From positions 54,118 through 118,117 of the forward strand of contig NZ_WIXM01000010.1 of the NCBI RefSeq assembly GCF_010993965.1: DNA of 64,000 nucleotides, written 5' to 3'. A program made the translations under genes and the position numbers. Position 1 is the first letter of the stretch; each line of letters opens with the position of its first letter. Under the pieces are notes generated by a model. The model was not told the DNA's origin, ran no database searches, and saw nothing but the letters and a program-made list of their open reading frames with translations. The DNA is from Gracilibacillus sp. YIM 98692. GTDB taxonomy: Bacteria > Bacillota > Bacilli > Bacillales > Amphibacillaceae. Of the stretch, positions 1 to 7,962 are shown in pieces.

Positions 1-435
1 CTTAGGTTCACACTAGCGTTCAGCTGGTGTGCCATTGGAATTCCCTTCAAAAAGAATGTATTTTTCACCAGTTTTCGGATCTTCAAAAAACCACGGGTCA
101 CGGAATGCATAAGCAATATCGCCTTGCATGCCTTCTTCCATCGTTTGATAATATTTACCCTCCGGTTCAAGAATCACATCATGATCCGACCAGTTGTTAA
201 ATGATCTTCCGTCTTTCTTTGTGATTTCTATATCAGCTGATGCTTTAGCCAAGCGCTGTTCGTAGGTAACATGATCTTCCCCTTTTCTTCCCGTCGCGGT
301 GTAGAAAAAGTGTAGCTTGCCATCATCAACCATAGCTGAGCCTGCCCATTGGCGTGATCCGAGCGCTTCCCCTCCAGGGAACACGGTTCCGTCTGAATCC
401 CAGTCCTTTCTATTTAAGCGGAAAGTGACAGGCAC
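1..435 (-). pseudogene. levansucrase-family (GH68) fragment
   Basis: The 140 readable residues match the middle of GH68 fructosyltransferases (levansucrase/inulosucrase). A WAGSAMVDDGKL segment leads into FFYTATGRKGE, and FRDPWFFEDP is the family RDP motif that carries the transition-state-stabilising Asp. The N-terminal region with the nucleophile Asp is missing. The reading frame begins at a GTG inside a GACAGGCACTAG repeat that abuts the AraC stop codon. After GTPAER there is an in-frame TAG, and the same frame continues with Cys-Glu-Pro-Lys as intact homologues often do. I therefore read this as a dead gene, truncated at the repeat and interrupted by a stop. Its left end lies outside the window, so a longer reading frame beyond position 1 is possible. 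Confidence 0.75.
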
Positions 436-1316
436 TAGACCTGTTTTTTTCGATACTGGGTTGCAGTCATCCCATAAAATTTTTTGAAAGCATTACTAAA
501 CTGCTCCACCGTTGTAAAGCCGATTTGCCTTGCAATAGCTGTCACGGATAATTCTGTTGTCAACAAAAGGTGACTAGCAGCACTCATTCTTGCCTGCTTC
601 TTTTTTTCCATAAAAGACATACCATATTGCTTTTGAACGGCCCGCTCTGTCTGCCTTGTACTTAAACCCAGCATCTCTGCTAGCTGGCTAAGGGTGATGG
701 TTGCATATTGGAATAAGAAGCTGTTCTCGATGATAACCATTCTGCTGTCGTCTAGTGATTTAAGTGGGACAGACGTAGAAGCATGAGTCTCAGAGTATTG
801 CCGGATTGTTTGGATTAAAATCATTTCAAGAATATTGGTTGCCATATGGTGCAATCCAATACGATAATGTGCTAACTCATCAGCTAGCATTTCAAATAAC
901 TTCATTAGTCCGCCGTTGTCCGTACCAAACCAGAATGGTGTAGATATCAATAATTCAGAAAGGATGTTATCTCTCAAGATGGAATGTTTATTCATAGAAG
1001 CGGAATCGTTCGATAGAATTTCAAAAAAAATGCAGTATTCTGCCATCGGATCATTCGGATTCGTTATTTGCTCATGGGTGACATCCGGCCCCGTCATAAA
1101 CAACGTACCAGGCTTTATTTGGTAACGATTTCCTTGAGCTATTAATACACCTTGACCACTCGGAATGTAGTGAAGTTCATAGCTGCCTAAACTGTGGCTA
1201 TGTTCAGGCATTGAACTGTAAAAATAGCCAAATTTCACATACATGACGTTCAACACCAAGCCTCCAATGGTGAGCTTGAAATCTATATTCCCAATGTCTA
1301 TAGGAGGTAGCTTCAT
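435..1316 (-). CDS. AraC-family transcriptional regulator with cupin sensor
   Basis: This 293-residue protein has an N-terminal AraC-type cupin (residues about 30-100, with PEHSHSLGSYELHYI and a following glycine turn). A helical linker follows, then a C-terminal double helix-turn-helix (about 195-290) with the signature IARQIGFTTVEQFSNAFKK and ending GMTATQYRKK. Start at 1316 is supported by a GGGGGAA Shine-Dalgarno a few bases upstream. It is divergent from the fucose genes with 331 bp between, so control of those genes or of the adjacent levansucrase is possible, but the effector cannot be read from sequence. The stop codon lies within a dispersed GACAGGCACTAG repeat, so the last residues may have been altered by the rearrangement that truncated the neighbouring gene. 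Confidence 0.85.
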   Translation of the reverse strand: MKLPPIDIGNIDFKLTIGGLVLNVMYVKFGYFYSSMPEHSHSLGSYELHYIPSGQGVLIAQGNRYQIKPGTLFMTGPDVTHEQITNPNDPMAEYCIFFEILSNDSASMNKHSILRDNILSELLISTPFWFGTDNGGLMKLFEMLADELAHYRIGLHHMATNILEMILIQTIRQYSETHASTSVPLKSLDDSRMVIIENSFLFQYATITLSQLAEMLGLSTRQTERAVQKQYGMSFMEKKKQARMSAASHLLLTTELSVTAIARQIGFTTVEQFSNAFKKFYGMTATQYRKKQV

Positions 1317-1647
1317 GAGTATTCCCCCATTCTGTAAAAATACGACATCTCAACTGAATTTTTGTCGCCTTAATTGGATTACTAATCTGAGCATGTCTAC
1401 CTATAATTATACTTATAATAGAAGGATTGGGAAATAAGCAACACAGAATGATTTCATTTCTTTATCTTGATGGATGAAGTCATAAAATGATAAAAGGTTA
1501 AATGATAAAGAAGCAGCAGATCAAGAATCAAATATACAAAAAAGGAAACGATGCTTCTTCTTATACGGAAGTTCCCTCCAGCGATCCTGGAATGTAGTGA
1601 AAGCAATGGTGGAAGTCATCCGAAAATAGAAAGGGAGGAATAATAAC
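1317..1647. other. divergent intergenic region upstream of the fucose genes
   Basis: This 331-bp gap separates the AraC regulator from fucU. A possible plus-strand SigA promoter is TTACTA, 17 bp, TATAAT, with the -10 near 1403-1408, but its -35 is poor. A GGGAGGAATAATAAC ribosome binding site precedes fucU. I see no convincing operator, cre site or terminator. Confidence 0.35.
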
Positions 1648-2079
1648 ATGTTAAAAGGTATTCCAAAAATAATATCCCCTGAATTAATAAAAGTATTGAT
1701 GGAGATGGGGCACGGAGATGAAATCGTACTTGCTGATGGTAATTTTCCTGCAGCAAGTCATGGGGCAAAATTAGTACGTTGTGATGGGAATGGAACATCG
1801 GAGCTTCTTGAAGCTATATTATCATTGTTTCCGTTAGATACTTATACCAAACACCCAGTTGCATTAATGGAAGTTGTGAAGGGAGACACTGTGGAAACAC
1901 CGATTTGGAAAGAATATGAATCTATAATAGCAAGTCAGACCTCTGTAGAAAATCCATTTGAATACGAAGAGAGATTTGCTTTTTATGAAAGAGCGAAGAA
2001 ATCCTATGCCATAGTGGCAACAGGTGAAAAAGCACTTTATGCCAACATTATCCTGAAAAAAGGTGTTATTTCTGAATAA
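1648..2079 (+). CDS. fucU: L-fucose mutarotase (RbsD/FucU family)
   Basis: FucU interconverts the alpha and beta anomers of L-fucose. The 143 residues agree with the family length of about 140. The hallmark GHGDEIVLADGNFPA places the conserved His22, Asp24 and Asp30, and the C-terminal LYANIILKKGV is the other conserved block of the active site. Its RBS GGGAGGAATAATAAC is good. It is the first gene of a plus-strand cluster with a lactonase-like amidohydrolase, an aldo/keto reductase and two fucosidases, which favours FucU over the ribose pyranase RbsD. The enzyme would supply the anomer needed by the dehydrogenase two genes downstream. Confidence 0.88.
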   Translation: MLKGIPKIISPELIKVLMEMGHGDEIVLADGNFPAASHGAKLVRCDGNGTSELLEAILSLFPLDTYTKHPVALMEVVKGDTVETPIWKEYESIIASQTSVENPFEYEERFAFYERAKKSYAIVATGEKALYANIILKKGVISE

Positions 2080-2100
2080 GTAATAAAGGGTGAAGAAGTC

Positions 2101-2955
2101 ATGAGAATAGATGCTCATCAACATTATTGGAAGATTAGTAGAGGTGACTATGGGTGGATAACGCCTGAAATAACTACTTTATATCGTGATTTTCTAGAGG
2201 AAGATTTGGTTCATCATCTAAAAAGTTGTGGTATAGATAAAACGATTGTTGTTCAAGCTGCCCCAACTATGGAAGAAACGGAATTCATTCTCTCACTAAG
2301 TGAACGTTCTGAATCCATCTTAGGTGTTGTTGGATGGATTGACATAGATAATCCTTCTTATAAGGAACAACTAGAGACATTTAGAAAAAATCCTAAGTTC
2401 GTTGGAATCCGTATGATGATTCAAGATATGCCAGATGAAAATATTATTTTAAGTTCTCATTATTTGGAAGCGTTCTCTTATTTGGAGGAGATCGATCTTC
2501 CAGTCGATCTTTTAGTTCATTCCAGTCAACTTTCTGCTGTATGTGAATTATTAAATCGTGTTTCGATAAGAGGAGTAATCGATCACATTGCCAAGCCAGA
2601 AATTGAACAAGGGAAGTTAGAACCCTGGAAAAGTCAAATGGCTGAAATTGCTAGTCACCCAAATATCTATTGTAAATTATCCGGGATGGTGACAGAAGCA
2701 AATCATAAAAACTGGAAAAAAGAAGATTTTATCCCTTATGTGCATCATATTATGGATGTCTTTGGGGTTCGTCGTGTGATGTATGGCAGTGATTGGCCAG
2801 TTTGTTTATTGGCTGCTAGCTATGATGATGTCTACCATCTATTAAACGACACACTTCCAAGCTATGTTTCAAAAGAAGCTAGAGAATGGGTATTTGGTAA
2901 AAATGCGATAGACTTTTACAAACTTAAACATATAAAAGAGGAGGAACAAGCTTGA
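2101..2955 (+). CDS. amidohydrolase, probable L-fuconolactonase
   Basis: This 284-residue member of the amidohydrolase_2 (TIM-barrel) family resembles L-fuconolactonase and L-rhamnono-gamma-lactonase, which hydrolyse sugar-acid lactones. Visible metal and active-site landmarks are His6-x-His8 in MRIDAHQHYW, VHSSQL mid-protein, VIDHIAKP, and YGSDWPVC near the C-terminus with the conserved Asp. It sits 21 bp after fucU behind AAAGGGTGAAG and overlaps the aldo/keto reductase by 4 bp (TTGA), so translation is probably coupled. Context points to opening L-fucono-1,5-lactone to L-fuconate. The exact lactone is inferred, not shown by the sequence. Confidence 0.8.
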   Translation: MRIDAHQHYWKISRGDYGWITPEITTLYRDFLEEDLVHHLKSCGIDKTIVVQAAPTMEETEFILSLSERSESILGVVGWIDIDNPSYKEQLETFRKNPKFVGIRMMIQDMPDENIILSSHYLEAFSYLEEIDLPVDLLVHSSQLSAVCELLNRVSIRGVIDHIAKPEIEQGKLEPWKSQMAEIASHPNIYCKLSGMVTEANHKNWKKEDFIPYVHHIMDVFGVRRVMYGSDWPVCLLAASYDDVYHLLNDTLPSYVSKEAREWVFGKNAIDFYKLKHIKEEEQA

Positions 2956-3881
2956 AATACAGAAAATTAGGTCACACAGGATTAGATGTATCTGTACTAA
3001 GTTATGGTGCGTCCTCACTTGGATCAGTTTTTAGGGAAATCAATGAAGATGAAGGAATTAAGTCTGTTCATGCTGCTGTTGATCAAGGCATTAATTTCAT
3101 TGATGTTTCACCATATTATGGATTAACCAAGGCGGAGACTGTCTTAGGGAAGGCATTAAGAGATATACCACGTGACAAATATTTTCTTTCTACCAAAGCG
3201 GGTAGATATGGTGACAATGAGTTTGACTTTTCTAAGAAAAAAATAACTACAAGTTTGGAGGAAAGTCTCCAAAGGTTGGGTACGGATTATGTAGACATTT
3301 TATTGTTGCATGATATTGAATTTGGTTCTTATGACCAAGTGTTAGAGGAAGGAATTCCAGCTTTAGAAGAATTAAAAGAACAGGGTAAAATTCGATTTTA
3401 CGGAGTATCAGGATTGCCACTAACTATTTTTGATAAAGTTCTTAACAAAGCAGATTTAGATGTTATTCTGTCCTATTGTCATTATTCATTAAATGATACG
3501 TCGCTTTTATCCCTAATACCTTTATTGAAAGAAAAGCAAGTAGGATTAATAAACGCTTCCCCGTTGTCGATGGGATTATTAAGCTCACGCGAAGTCGCTA
3601 GCTGGCACCCGGCTGATGAAGAAATGAAGCAGGTGTGTAAAGAGGCAGCAGAATTCTGTGAAGAAAATGGTCAAGATCTAGCAAAATTAGCTATTCAATA
3701 TTCTGTACAAAATGAGTTCATTCCAACTACTTTAGTTAGTACCGCAAGTGTCAATAACATAACGAAAAATATTAAATGGGCAGAAGAACCAATAGATGAG
3801 GATATTCTAGAAGCTGTGCTTGATATTCTTAAACCTATTCATAATAAAACTTGGTCGAGTGGAAATTCAGAGTGGAAATAG
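2952..3881 (+). CDS. aldo/keto reductase, probable L-fucose dehydrogenase
   Basis: This 309-residue NAD(P)-dependent aldo/keto reductase has the full catalytic tetrad in place: Asp51 and Tyr56 (FIDVSPYYG), Lys82 (FLSTKAG) and His120 (DILLLHD). The family subgroup resembles D-threo-aldose 1-dehydrogenase and L-galactose dehydrogenase, which oxidise L-fucose-like aldoses at C1 to the lactone. It starts with TTG inside the previous stop (TTGA overlap) behind GAGGAGGAACAAGC. Between a mutarotase, a lactonase and fucosidases, oxidation of L-fucose to L-fuconolactone is the natural role. The cofactor and exact sugar are inferred. Confidence 0.8.
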   Translation: MKYRKLGHTGLDVSVLSYGASSLGSVFREINEDEGIKSVHAAVDQGINFIDVSPYYGLTKAETVLGKALRDIPRDKYFLSTKAGRYGDNEFDFSKKKITTSLEESLQRLGTDYVDILLLHDIEFGSYDQVLEEGIPALEELKEQGKIRFYGVSGLPLTIFDKVLNKADLDVILSYCHYSLNDTSLLSLIPLLKEKQVGLINASPLSMGLLSSREVASWHPADEEMKQVCKEAAEFCEENGQDLAKLAIQYSVQNEFIPTTLVSTASVNNITKNIKWAEEPIDEDILEAVLDILKPIHNKTWSSGNSEWK

Positions 3882-3924
3882 AGTAAATCTTAGGAGATTC
3901 TATCATTCTATTGGAGGTATTTCA

Positions 3925-6291
3925 TTGAAATTACAATATAAGAAACCAGCGGTAAAGTGGACGGAAGCATTACCAATGGGAAATAGTAAGCTCGGTGCGA
4001 TGGTTTTTGGAGGAGTGGCTGAGGAACACCTCCAGTTAAATGAGGAAACATTGTGGTCCGGGTATCCAAGAGATTGGAATAATCCAGAAGCAAAGCATTA
4101 TCTTTCTGAAATACGTCATCAAGTAAATGAAGAGAATTTTGAAGAGGCGGACCATATAGCCAAGAAAATGATGGGACCATATACACAATCTTACTTACCA
4201 TTAGGTGACCTATATTTTCATTTTGAACATGGTGAAATTGCTAATGATTATAGGAGAAGTCTAGACTTAACCGAAGGAATTAGCTATATCGAGTACAAAA
4301 TCGGTGAAGCAAGATTTTCTAGAGAGATGTTTATTTCCTATCCGGATCAAATTGCCGTCATTCATATGAAAACAAGTCATCCAGGCTTATTAAATGTACA
4401 TGCCCATTTAAAAAGTCAACTAAGATATCGTACAGATTTAGAAGAAAATAAAATCGTTATGTTCGGTCAAGCTCCAGAACACGTAGACCCTAATTACTAC
4501 AAAACAGAGAATCCAATCATATATGGAAACGATGATCAAGCAAAAGCAATGACCTTTGAAGGAAGGCTCGGAATCGAGCATGAGTCTGGTTCGTTCACGA
4601 TCAATCACGATGGTATTCATTTAAAGGGTGCAACAAGTGCAACATTTTTCTTCTCTGCTGCTACAAGTTTTAATGAAGATAATCTTTCAGAGAAAAAAGA
4701 TCCATCACAGAAAACGAAAAGCTATCTAAAGAATGCGATGGAGTATTCTTATGAAGAATTAAGACAGAGGCATATCAACGATTATCGCAGCTTATTTGAT
4801 CGGGTTGAGTTAAAAATAGGTGAAGAAAAAGCGCCAAAGGATATGTCAACAGATCAACGTATTCTAGAATATGGTGCAGAAGATCCTGGTTTAGTAGAGC
4901 TGTTGTTTCAATATGGAAGATACTTAATGATTACTAGCTCACGCCCAGGATCTCAACCAGCTAATTTGCAAGGGATATGGAATCAGACGACACGCCCCCC
5001 ATGGAGTAGTAATTATACATTAAACATAAATGCTGAGATGAATTATTGGCCAGCAGAGACAACGAATTTATCAGAGTGTCATGAGCCACTTTTAAGTTTT
5101 ATAGCAAGGCTGTCCGAAAATGGCAAATTAACCGCAACAGAATATTATGGAGCTAATGGTTGGGTAGCGCACCATAATACAGATATATGGTGTCAGACTG
5201 CACCTGCAGGAGATTATGGACATGGAGATCCTGTTTGGACGCAATGGCCAATGGGAGGGGCTTGGCTTGCTCAGCATTTATGGGAGCATTTCGCATTTAA
5301 TAAAGATGAGGATTTTTTACGGAAAAAGGCTTATCCAATTATGAAAGGTGCAGCGCTATTTTGTCTTGATTGGTTAGTGAAAGACGAGGATGACTATTTA
5401 AGCACTAATCCTTCTACTTCTCCTGAACATAAATTTATTCATAATGGTACTAAAGCTGCTGTTAGTAAGTCTTCTACAATGGATATGGCTATTATCTGGG
5501 ATTTGTTTACCAACTGTATGGAAGCGGCAGAAGTTTTGCAGATAGACAAAGCTTTTCGTGATCAGCTAACAGAAGTAAAAAGCCTATTGTATCCTATGAA
5601 AATAGGAAAGCACGGCCAATTACAAGAATGGTATCAGGATTTTGAAGATGAGGATCCATATCACCGTCATGTATCTCATCTATTCGGCGTTTATCCTGGA
5701 AGACAACTAACAGCTTCCGATACACCTGAATTTTTCAAAGCAGCCATCAAGTCATTAGAACGTCGGGGAAATGGCGGCACAGGATGGAGTTTAGGATGGA
5801 AAGTTGGGTTATGGGCACGATTTGGAGATGGTAATCAAGCCCTTAAATTGATTGAAAATTTACTGCAATTAGTGGATGAAGAAAATCAGGAAAATTACCA
5901 TAAAGGGGGCGTATATGCTAATTTATTTGATGCACATCCTCCTTTTCAAATCGATGGAAATTTTGGTGTTACTGCAGGAATTGCTGAAATGTTATTGCAA
6001 TCGCATGAAGGTGTTTTGAATTTCCTCCCATCATTGCCAGATACATGGCCAGATGGAAAAGTTACAGGTTTAAGAGCTCGAGGTCATTTTGAAGTGAACA
6101 TGGAATGGCACGATGGAACATTATCGAACATAAAATTGATATCGCTTTCAGGTAAGGAATGTATAATTCATGATGAGTTCGTTGTCAAAGAAAAAGAAAG
6201 TTCAAAACCTCTAAGTCTAGAAAAAGTGGGAGAAGGAAGGTATAAGTTCCAAACGAAGAAAGGGGCAGCATATTTATTGTCTCCTCTATAA
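3925..6291 (+). CDS. GH95 alpha-L-fucosidase (or alpha-L-galactosidase)
   Basis: This 788-residue GH95 enzyme is predicted to be cytoplasmic since no signal peptide is visible. It removes terminal alpha-linked L-fucose, typically alpha-1,2, although some members prefer L-galactose. Family landmarks in order are WTEALPMGNSKLGAMVFGG at the N-terminus, LNEETLWSG, NLQGIWNQ, LNINAEMNYWPAETTNL, HHNTDIWCQTAPAG, STSPEH, GGTGWSLGWKVGLWARFGDG and FQIDGNFG. I chose the TTG at 3925 because GGAGG lies 9 bp upstream and the alignment begins there. An upstream GTG would overlap the reductase gene by 62 bp. It lies 43 bp after the reductase, in the same transcription unit. Confidence 0.9.
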   Translation: MKLQYKKPAVKWTEALPMGNSKLGAMVFGGVAEEHLQLNEETLWSGYPRDWNNPEAKHYLSEIRHQVNEENFEEADHIAKKMMGPYTQSYLPLGDLYFHFEHGEIANDYRRSLDLTEGISYIEYKIGEARFSREMFISYPDQIAVIHMKTSHPGLLNVHAHLKSQLRYRTDLEENKIVMFGQAPEHVDPNYYKTENPIIYGNDDQAKAMTFEGRLGIEHESGSFTINHDGIHLKGATSATFFFSAATSFNEDNLSEKKDPSQKTKSYLKNAMEYSYEELRQRHINDYRSLFDRVELKIGEEKAPKDMSTDQRILEYGAEDPGLVELLFQYGRYLMITSSRPGSQPANLQGIWNQTTRPPWSSNYTLNINAEMNYWPAETTNLSECHEPLLSFIARLSENGKLTATEYYGANGWVAHHNTDIWCQTAPAGDYGHGDPVWTQWPMGGAWLAQHLWEHFAFNKDEDFLRKKAYPIMKGAALFCLDWLVKDEDDYLSTNPSTSPEHKFIHNGTKAAVSKSSTMDMAIIWDLFTNCMEAAEVLQIDKAFRDQLTEVKSLLYPMKIGKHGQLQEWYQDFEDEDPYHRHVSHLFGVYPGRQLTASDTPEFFKAAIKSLERRGNGGTGWSLGWKVGLWARFGDGNQALKLIENLLQLVDEENQENYHKGGVYANLFDAHPPFQIDGNFGVTAGIAEMLLQSHEGVLNFLPSLPDTWPDGKVTGLRARGHFEVNMEWHDGTLSNIKLISLSGKECIIHDEFVVKEKESSKPLSLEKVGEGRYKFQTKKGAAYLLSPL

Positions 6292-6341
6292 TTAAAAGGA
6301 ACAGATTCTAATAAAAAATGGAATGTGAAAGGAGAAAGAAG

Positions 6342-7823
6342 ATGGTTAATCCAAATAATATGCAGGAATACCTAAATGAAATTGACGCAGTTATTAAAAA
6401 GGGGCCTTTTGAGGACAGTTGGGAGTCTCTGTCTCAATTTAAACTTCCTGATTGGTATCGTAATGCAAAGTTTGGGATATTTATTCACTGGGGAGTCTAC
6501 TCTGTTCCTGCATTTGGGAGTGAGTGGTATTCAAGAAATATGTATGTTCAAGGATCAAAAGAATACGAACATCATTTAAAGACGTATGGTGAGCATAAAG
6601 AGTTCGGCTATAAAGATTTTATCCCACTATTTAAAGCAGAGAAGTTTGATGCAGATGAATGGGCAGAACTATTTGAAGAGGCTGGTGCACGTTACGTGAT
6701 GCCTGTAGCAGAGCATCATGACGGTTTTCAAATGTATAAAAGTGATATATCTAAATATAACGCCTATGATATGGGACCAAAACGAGATATTTTAGGAGAA
6801 CTTGGAGAATCTCTGCATAAGAGGAATATTCCATTATGTGCCTCATCCCATCGTATTGAACATTGGTTCTTTATGGGGCATGGGAAGGAATTTGACAGTG
6901 ATATTAAAGAACCTCTGGAACGTGGAGATTTTTATTGGGCAGCTATGCCAGAACCTGATCATCAGGATTTGTATAGTCCATCGCCTTCTAAAGAATTTCT
7001 TGAAGATTGGTTGGTAAGGACGTGTGAAATTGTTGATCGATATCGTCCAAGGATTGTTTATTTTGATTGGTGGATTCAGCATCATTCTGTCAAACCATAT
7101 TTAAAGAAGTTTGCTGCCTATTACTACAATCGAGCAGTGGAATGGGATATAGAAGTTGCGATTAATTATAAACATGATGCATTCATGTTTGGCAGTGCTG
7201 TAGTAGATATTGAAAGAGGACAATTTGCAGAACAGAAGCCTTATTTCTGGCAAACGGATACATCTGTTGCTAAAAATTCATGGTGCTATACGGAAAATAA
7301 TGATTATAAAAAGGCCAATGAAATGATATGTGATCTAGTAGACATTGTGAGTAAAAATGGTACTTTAATGCTAAATGTTGGACCGAAAGCAGATGGGACT
7401 ATCCCCGAAGAGGACAGACACATTTTATTAGAGATTGGAGAATGGTTAAAATTAAATGGTGAAGCGATTTATGGAAGTAAAGTATGGCGCAAATTTGGAG
7501 AGGGTCCAACTAATATAGAAGAAGGACAGTTCACTGATAGTAAATCCAAGCAATTCACGCCAGAGGATATCCGTTTCACTGTAAATGGTTCCTGTTTATA
7601 TGCGACCGTTTTAGAATTCCCGCATGATGGGAGAGTGAAAATAAAATCTCTTGCTGAACAAGACGCTTCTAAACTGCCTCATTTTCATGGAATCATTAAC
7701 GATATATCGATTTTAGGATTTCATGAAAAGCCAACCTGGCATAGAACAGAAGAGGCTCTAGAAATTACTGCTGAAAAGGTGAATAGCGATAAACCAGTTG
7801 TATTTAAGATATGGATAGATTAA
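6342..7823 (+). CDS. GH29 alpha-L-fucosidase
   Basis: This 493-residue GH29 retaining fucosidase has no signal peptide and is probably intracellular. Motifs seen are WYRNAKFGIFIHWGVYSVPA at the N-terminus, AEHHDGFQMYKS, and RIVYFDWWIQH, whose Asp (about residue 242) sits where the catalytic nucleophile is expected. GTLMLNVGPKADGTIP follows, then a C-terminal beta region. The ATG at 6342 follows AAAGGAGAAAGAAG and is preferred to the ATG 24 bp upstream, which lacks a binding site. GH29 acts mainly on alpha-1,3/1,4/1,6 fucose, so with the GH95 enzyme the organism can clip different fucose linkages from imported oligosaccharides. It is the last gene before a perfect palindrome. Confidence 0.9.
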   Translation: MVNPNNMQEYLNEIDAVIKKGPFEDSWESLSQFKLPDWYRNAKFGIFIHWGVYSVPAFGSEWYSRNMYVQGSKEYEHHLKTYGEHKEFGYKDFIPLFKAEKFDADEWAELFEEAGARYVMPVAEHHDGFQMYKSDISKYNAYDMGPKRDILGELGESLHKRNIPLCASSHRIEHWFFMGHGKEFDSDIKEPLERGDFYWAAMPEPDHQDLYSPSPSKEFLEDWLVRTCEIVDRYRPRIVYFDWWIQHHSVKPYLKKFAAYYYNRAVEWDIEVAINYKHDAFMFGSAVVDIERGQFAEQKPYFWQTDTSVAKNSWCYTENNDYKKANEMICDLVDIVSKNGTLMLNVGPKADGTIPEEDRHILLEIGEWLKLNGEAIYGSKVWRKFGEGPTNIEEGQFTDSKSKQFTPEDIRFTVNGSCLYATVLEFPHDGRVKIKSLAEQDASKLPHFHGIINDISILGFHEKPTWHRTEEALEITAEKVNSDKPVVFKIWID

Positions 7824-7901
7824 GGACATGCTAACACCATGTTGACTCCTTCAGTGTATGACTTACAGGAAATGATAATATACTGATATTTCATATCATC
7901 T

Positions 7902-7927
7902 AAGCCGAAATTGATCAATTTCGGCTT
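7902..7927 (+). terminator. 26-bp perfect palindrome after the fucosidase gene
   Basis: Left arm AAGCCGAAATTGA is exactly complementary to right arm TCAATTTCGGCTT with no loop bases. The following TTGAATTGT is only a weak U-tract. It is most likely the terminator of the fucose operon. The perfect symmetry 35 bp before the next start codon would also suit an operator. Confidence 0.5.
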
Positions 7928-7962
7928 GAATTGTATGAAAGGTTATTGAAAGGAGTAAGTCT

